Source: Megalonaias nervosa (taxonomy: Eukaryota > Mollusca > Bivalvia > Unionida > Unionidae). From it: DNA of 64,000 nt. A program made the position numbers and the translations under genes. Below are positions 62,477 to 64,000 of this stretch, piece by piece. Where the stretch lies: positions 62,001 through 126,000 of the forward strand of contig JAECUM010003286.1 of the NCBI GenBank assembly GCA_016617855.1, written 5' to 3'. A model generated the notes under the pieces. That model was not told the origin of the DNA and did no database searches. It saw nothing but the letters and a program-made list of their open reading frames with translations. How positions within the stretch are numbered: position 1 is the first letter of the stretch; each line of letters starts with the position of its first letter.

Positions 62477-62883
62477 TGATAATGTTTCCTATTGTAGGCT
62501 GTGTATCATGAATCATATTTGTATATGGCAGAGTTGTATCATTTCATACATTCATTAAACTGCATTTTTGATAGATTTTGATTGGACGGGTTTTTTTTTT
62601 TAAAAAGATGTTCTCAGTTGTGTATGCTTATCATTGAGGACCGTAGATCATTTGGTCTTGTATTTGATTGGCTCACCTTGGTCTTGTATTTGATTGGCTT
62701 AGCTTGTCAACATTTTTGCAGCTACATTTCTGTTCAGCTTTTGATCAGACTTGTTAAATAGTCCTATGTCTTCATGATTATGAATGATATTTGATTATGA
62801 ACAAGATCTAAACATATTTATGACATAATCTTGTATCAGATTGGCTGAGATCAAAATCTTGGATGAGTTTGATGATAAGCAAG

Positions 62884-62884
62884 A

Positions 62885-62939
<55 letters not shown>
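62884..62939. repeat. (AT)n microsatellite in unit 8
   Basis: An uninterrupted TA run at the position homologous to those in units 5-7. Confidence 0.95.
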
Positions 62940-62941
<2 letters not shown>

Positions 62942-63366
62942 CCATGCCTGTATTTTCTATATGAACTTTGATCAGATGTTAGTAAAATAAGTAATATCAT
63001 TATGTTATAAGGTTTGAGATGGATTTTACAATACCACCTAAGCCTGCTTACAGAAAGTGTCAACTGTTAAGTTCTATATGCCATGTGAATAAAGATACTT
63101 GGGTCTCTTGTTATGGGTGGTAAAAAAAAACCCTGCATTTTCATATTCTTGTATTGGTTTTGCTCTCAATAATAATTTTGGGAAAATAAACATTGGCAGC
63201 AGCATCCATAAGAACATCAGTCAGCATATTTTCCTTGGATTTGATATTTTTTGCCAAAGAATACTTATCAATTCTATGGGTAGTTTGTTGTTTCTACTAT
63301 TGGCGCTTAATGACACAAGTTCCTAATCCTGTTTTCACATTTATCCAAGTTCCTTCTTTTTTGCAG

Positions 63367-63408
63367 ATCTAAGAAAAGGGAGAAATCAAGGTCTAGGTCT
63401 ATATCCAG
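63367..63408 (+). CDS. RS microexon 8 (42 nt)
   Basis: The acceptor is CCTTCTTTTTTGCAG and the donor CAG|GTAGGA. It encodes R-SKKREKSRSRSIS, intermediate between the old class (Arg at position 5) and the young class (Ile near the end). Same symmetric phase. Further copies probably lie beyond the window. Confidence 0.75.
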
Positions 63409-64000
63409 GTAGGAGTAAGGCCTAATGAACTTGTTAAATGGCCCTGCATCTATTACTATTGTAATCTTTTGTAATGAGATGGTCAGGCATCTTGCTGAGC
63501 TTGTCATATTTTAGCAAGTTTATTTCTGATAATATTTTTAAAGTTAAATTTGGTAATGAAATCCATAAATATAAAAGAAGTTATCATGTGTCTTATAACC
63601 TGAGCTTCTTGCCGCGTGAGAGACAGTACTATATTTTTTACCTGATTTTAATCAGACTTGGTAAATTATAAGGCTAATATCATCAAGATGTTGGATGGGT
63701 TTTGTTACGAATGAGTCCAATGTTCATGTATAAGTTGATCCTCCTTCTGATTTTGACCAAGTTTTTACTACTGTAGAGACTAGGGTTGAAATTATTAATT
63801 GATATATCAATGTATGAATACCTTTTCCATATTTATACCCATATTGATACAAGAGACGAAGAAACCATACAAAATGATTTGTGTAATTTCAGCAGTCCTG
63901 AATAATTATTAGTCATTTCCTTTAAAATTCCTGAATAATTATTAGTCATTTCCTTTAAAATCTTTAAATTGAGAATTTACTTGAGATGGCTGTAGCAGGA

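Larger units (their letters stand above)
37350..64000 (+). repeat. Tandem array of microexon-bearing units (8 units, open-ended)
   Basis: Eight head-to-tail copies of an intron-exon-intron unit. Starts are taken at the landmark CAGATTTAAGTGAAGACATG or its variants (about 37350, 39751, 42157, 44561, 47238, 50333, 53258, 60983). The 5' edge is clear because similarity stops upstream of 37350. The 3' edge is outside the window. Subtracting inserted elements, units 1-4 are about 2.40 kb and units 5-8 about 2.8 kb. Confidence 0.93.
60983..64000 (+). repeat. Array unit 8 (old class, continues beyond window)
   Basis: Long form, with an unidentified insertion of about 1.15 kb ahead of its exon and a TA run at 62884-62939. 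Confidence 0.9.

Noticed and set aside
37350..64000. CRISPR-like or satellite interpretation of the array
   Set aside because: The unit length of kilobases, splice signals and the conserved coding core fit duplicated exons, not a CRISPR array or simple satellite.

Overview
The window is eukaryotic genomic DNA: long AT-rich non-coding stretches, spliceosomal exon signals, tRNA-derived SINEs, a CR1/L2-type LINE, two DIRS retrotransposons and several cut-and-paste DNA transposons with MITEs. This mixture fits a marine invertebrate, and the SINE types suggest a lophotrochozoan such as a mollusc. The taxonomic call is an inference and is not firm.

Only one host gene is supported, on the + strand. 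It encodes an arginine/serine-rich (RS-domain) protein of the nuclear splicing-factor type. A 225-nt RS exon lies at 23075-23299. After an intron of about 15 kb, from 38375 to the end of the window, come eight copies of a 42-nt microexon. Each encodes one 14-residue module of the type R-SKK-x-EKSRSRS-x-S. All nine exons start and end in the same codon phase (AG|A or AG|G), so any subset can be skipped or included without a frameshift. Each microexon sits in its own tandemly repeated genomic unit, about 2.4 kb for units 1-4 and about 2.8 kb for units 5-8 once insertions are subtracted. The array starts near 37350 and runs off the window. The gene's first exons, any RNA-binding domain and the 3' end are not visible.

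Layout: 1-2482, no recognised feature. 2483-5837, two decayed hAT-type transposons (one per strand), then a minisatellite. 6700-7160, an AT microsatellite and a MITE. 7601-9904, a pogo/Tigger-like element with TA target duplication. 9938-12467, a minisatellite, a SINE with target duplication, two MITEs and a TTAA-flanked MITE. 12480-12880, a broken conserved ORF fragment. 13335-14795, a second hAT-A type copy. 16574-17989, more MITEs. 19023-22150, a 5'-truncated CR1/L2-like LINE inserted inside a MITE. 23075-23299, the RS exon. 23870-27359, a pogo-like fragment, a degenerate 145-bp repeat and a MITE. 27701-33786, a degenerate DIRS element with inverted terminal repeats (DIRS-1). 33993-36405, a minisatellite split by a 2-kb pogo-like element. 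37350-64000, the RS microexon array, which carries two SINEs, a second DIRS element (DIRS-2) and an unidentified 1.15-kb insertion.

The most interesting signal is the microexon array: an RS domain enlarged by whole-intron tandem duplication, with an old and a young class of unit. None of the mobile elements looks intact enough to be active.
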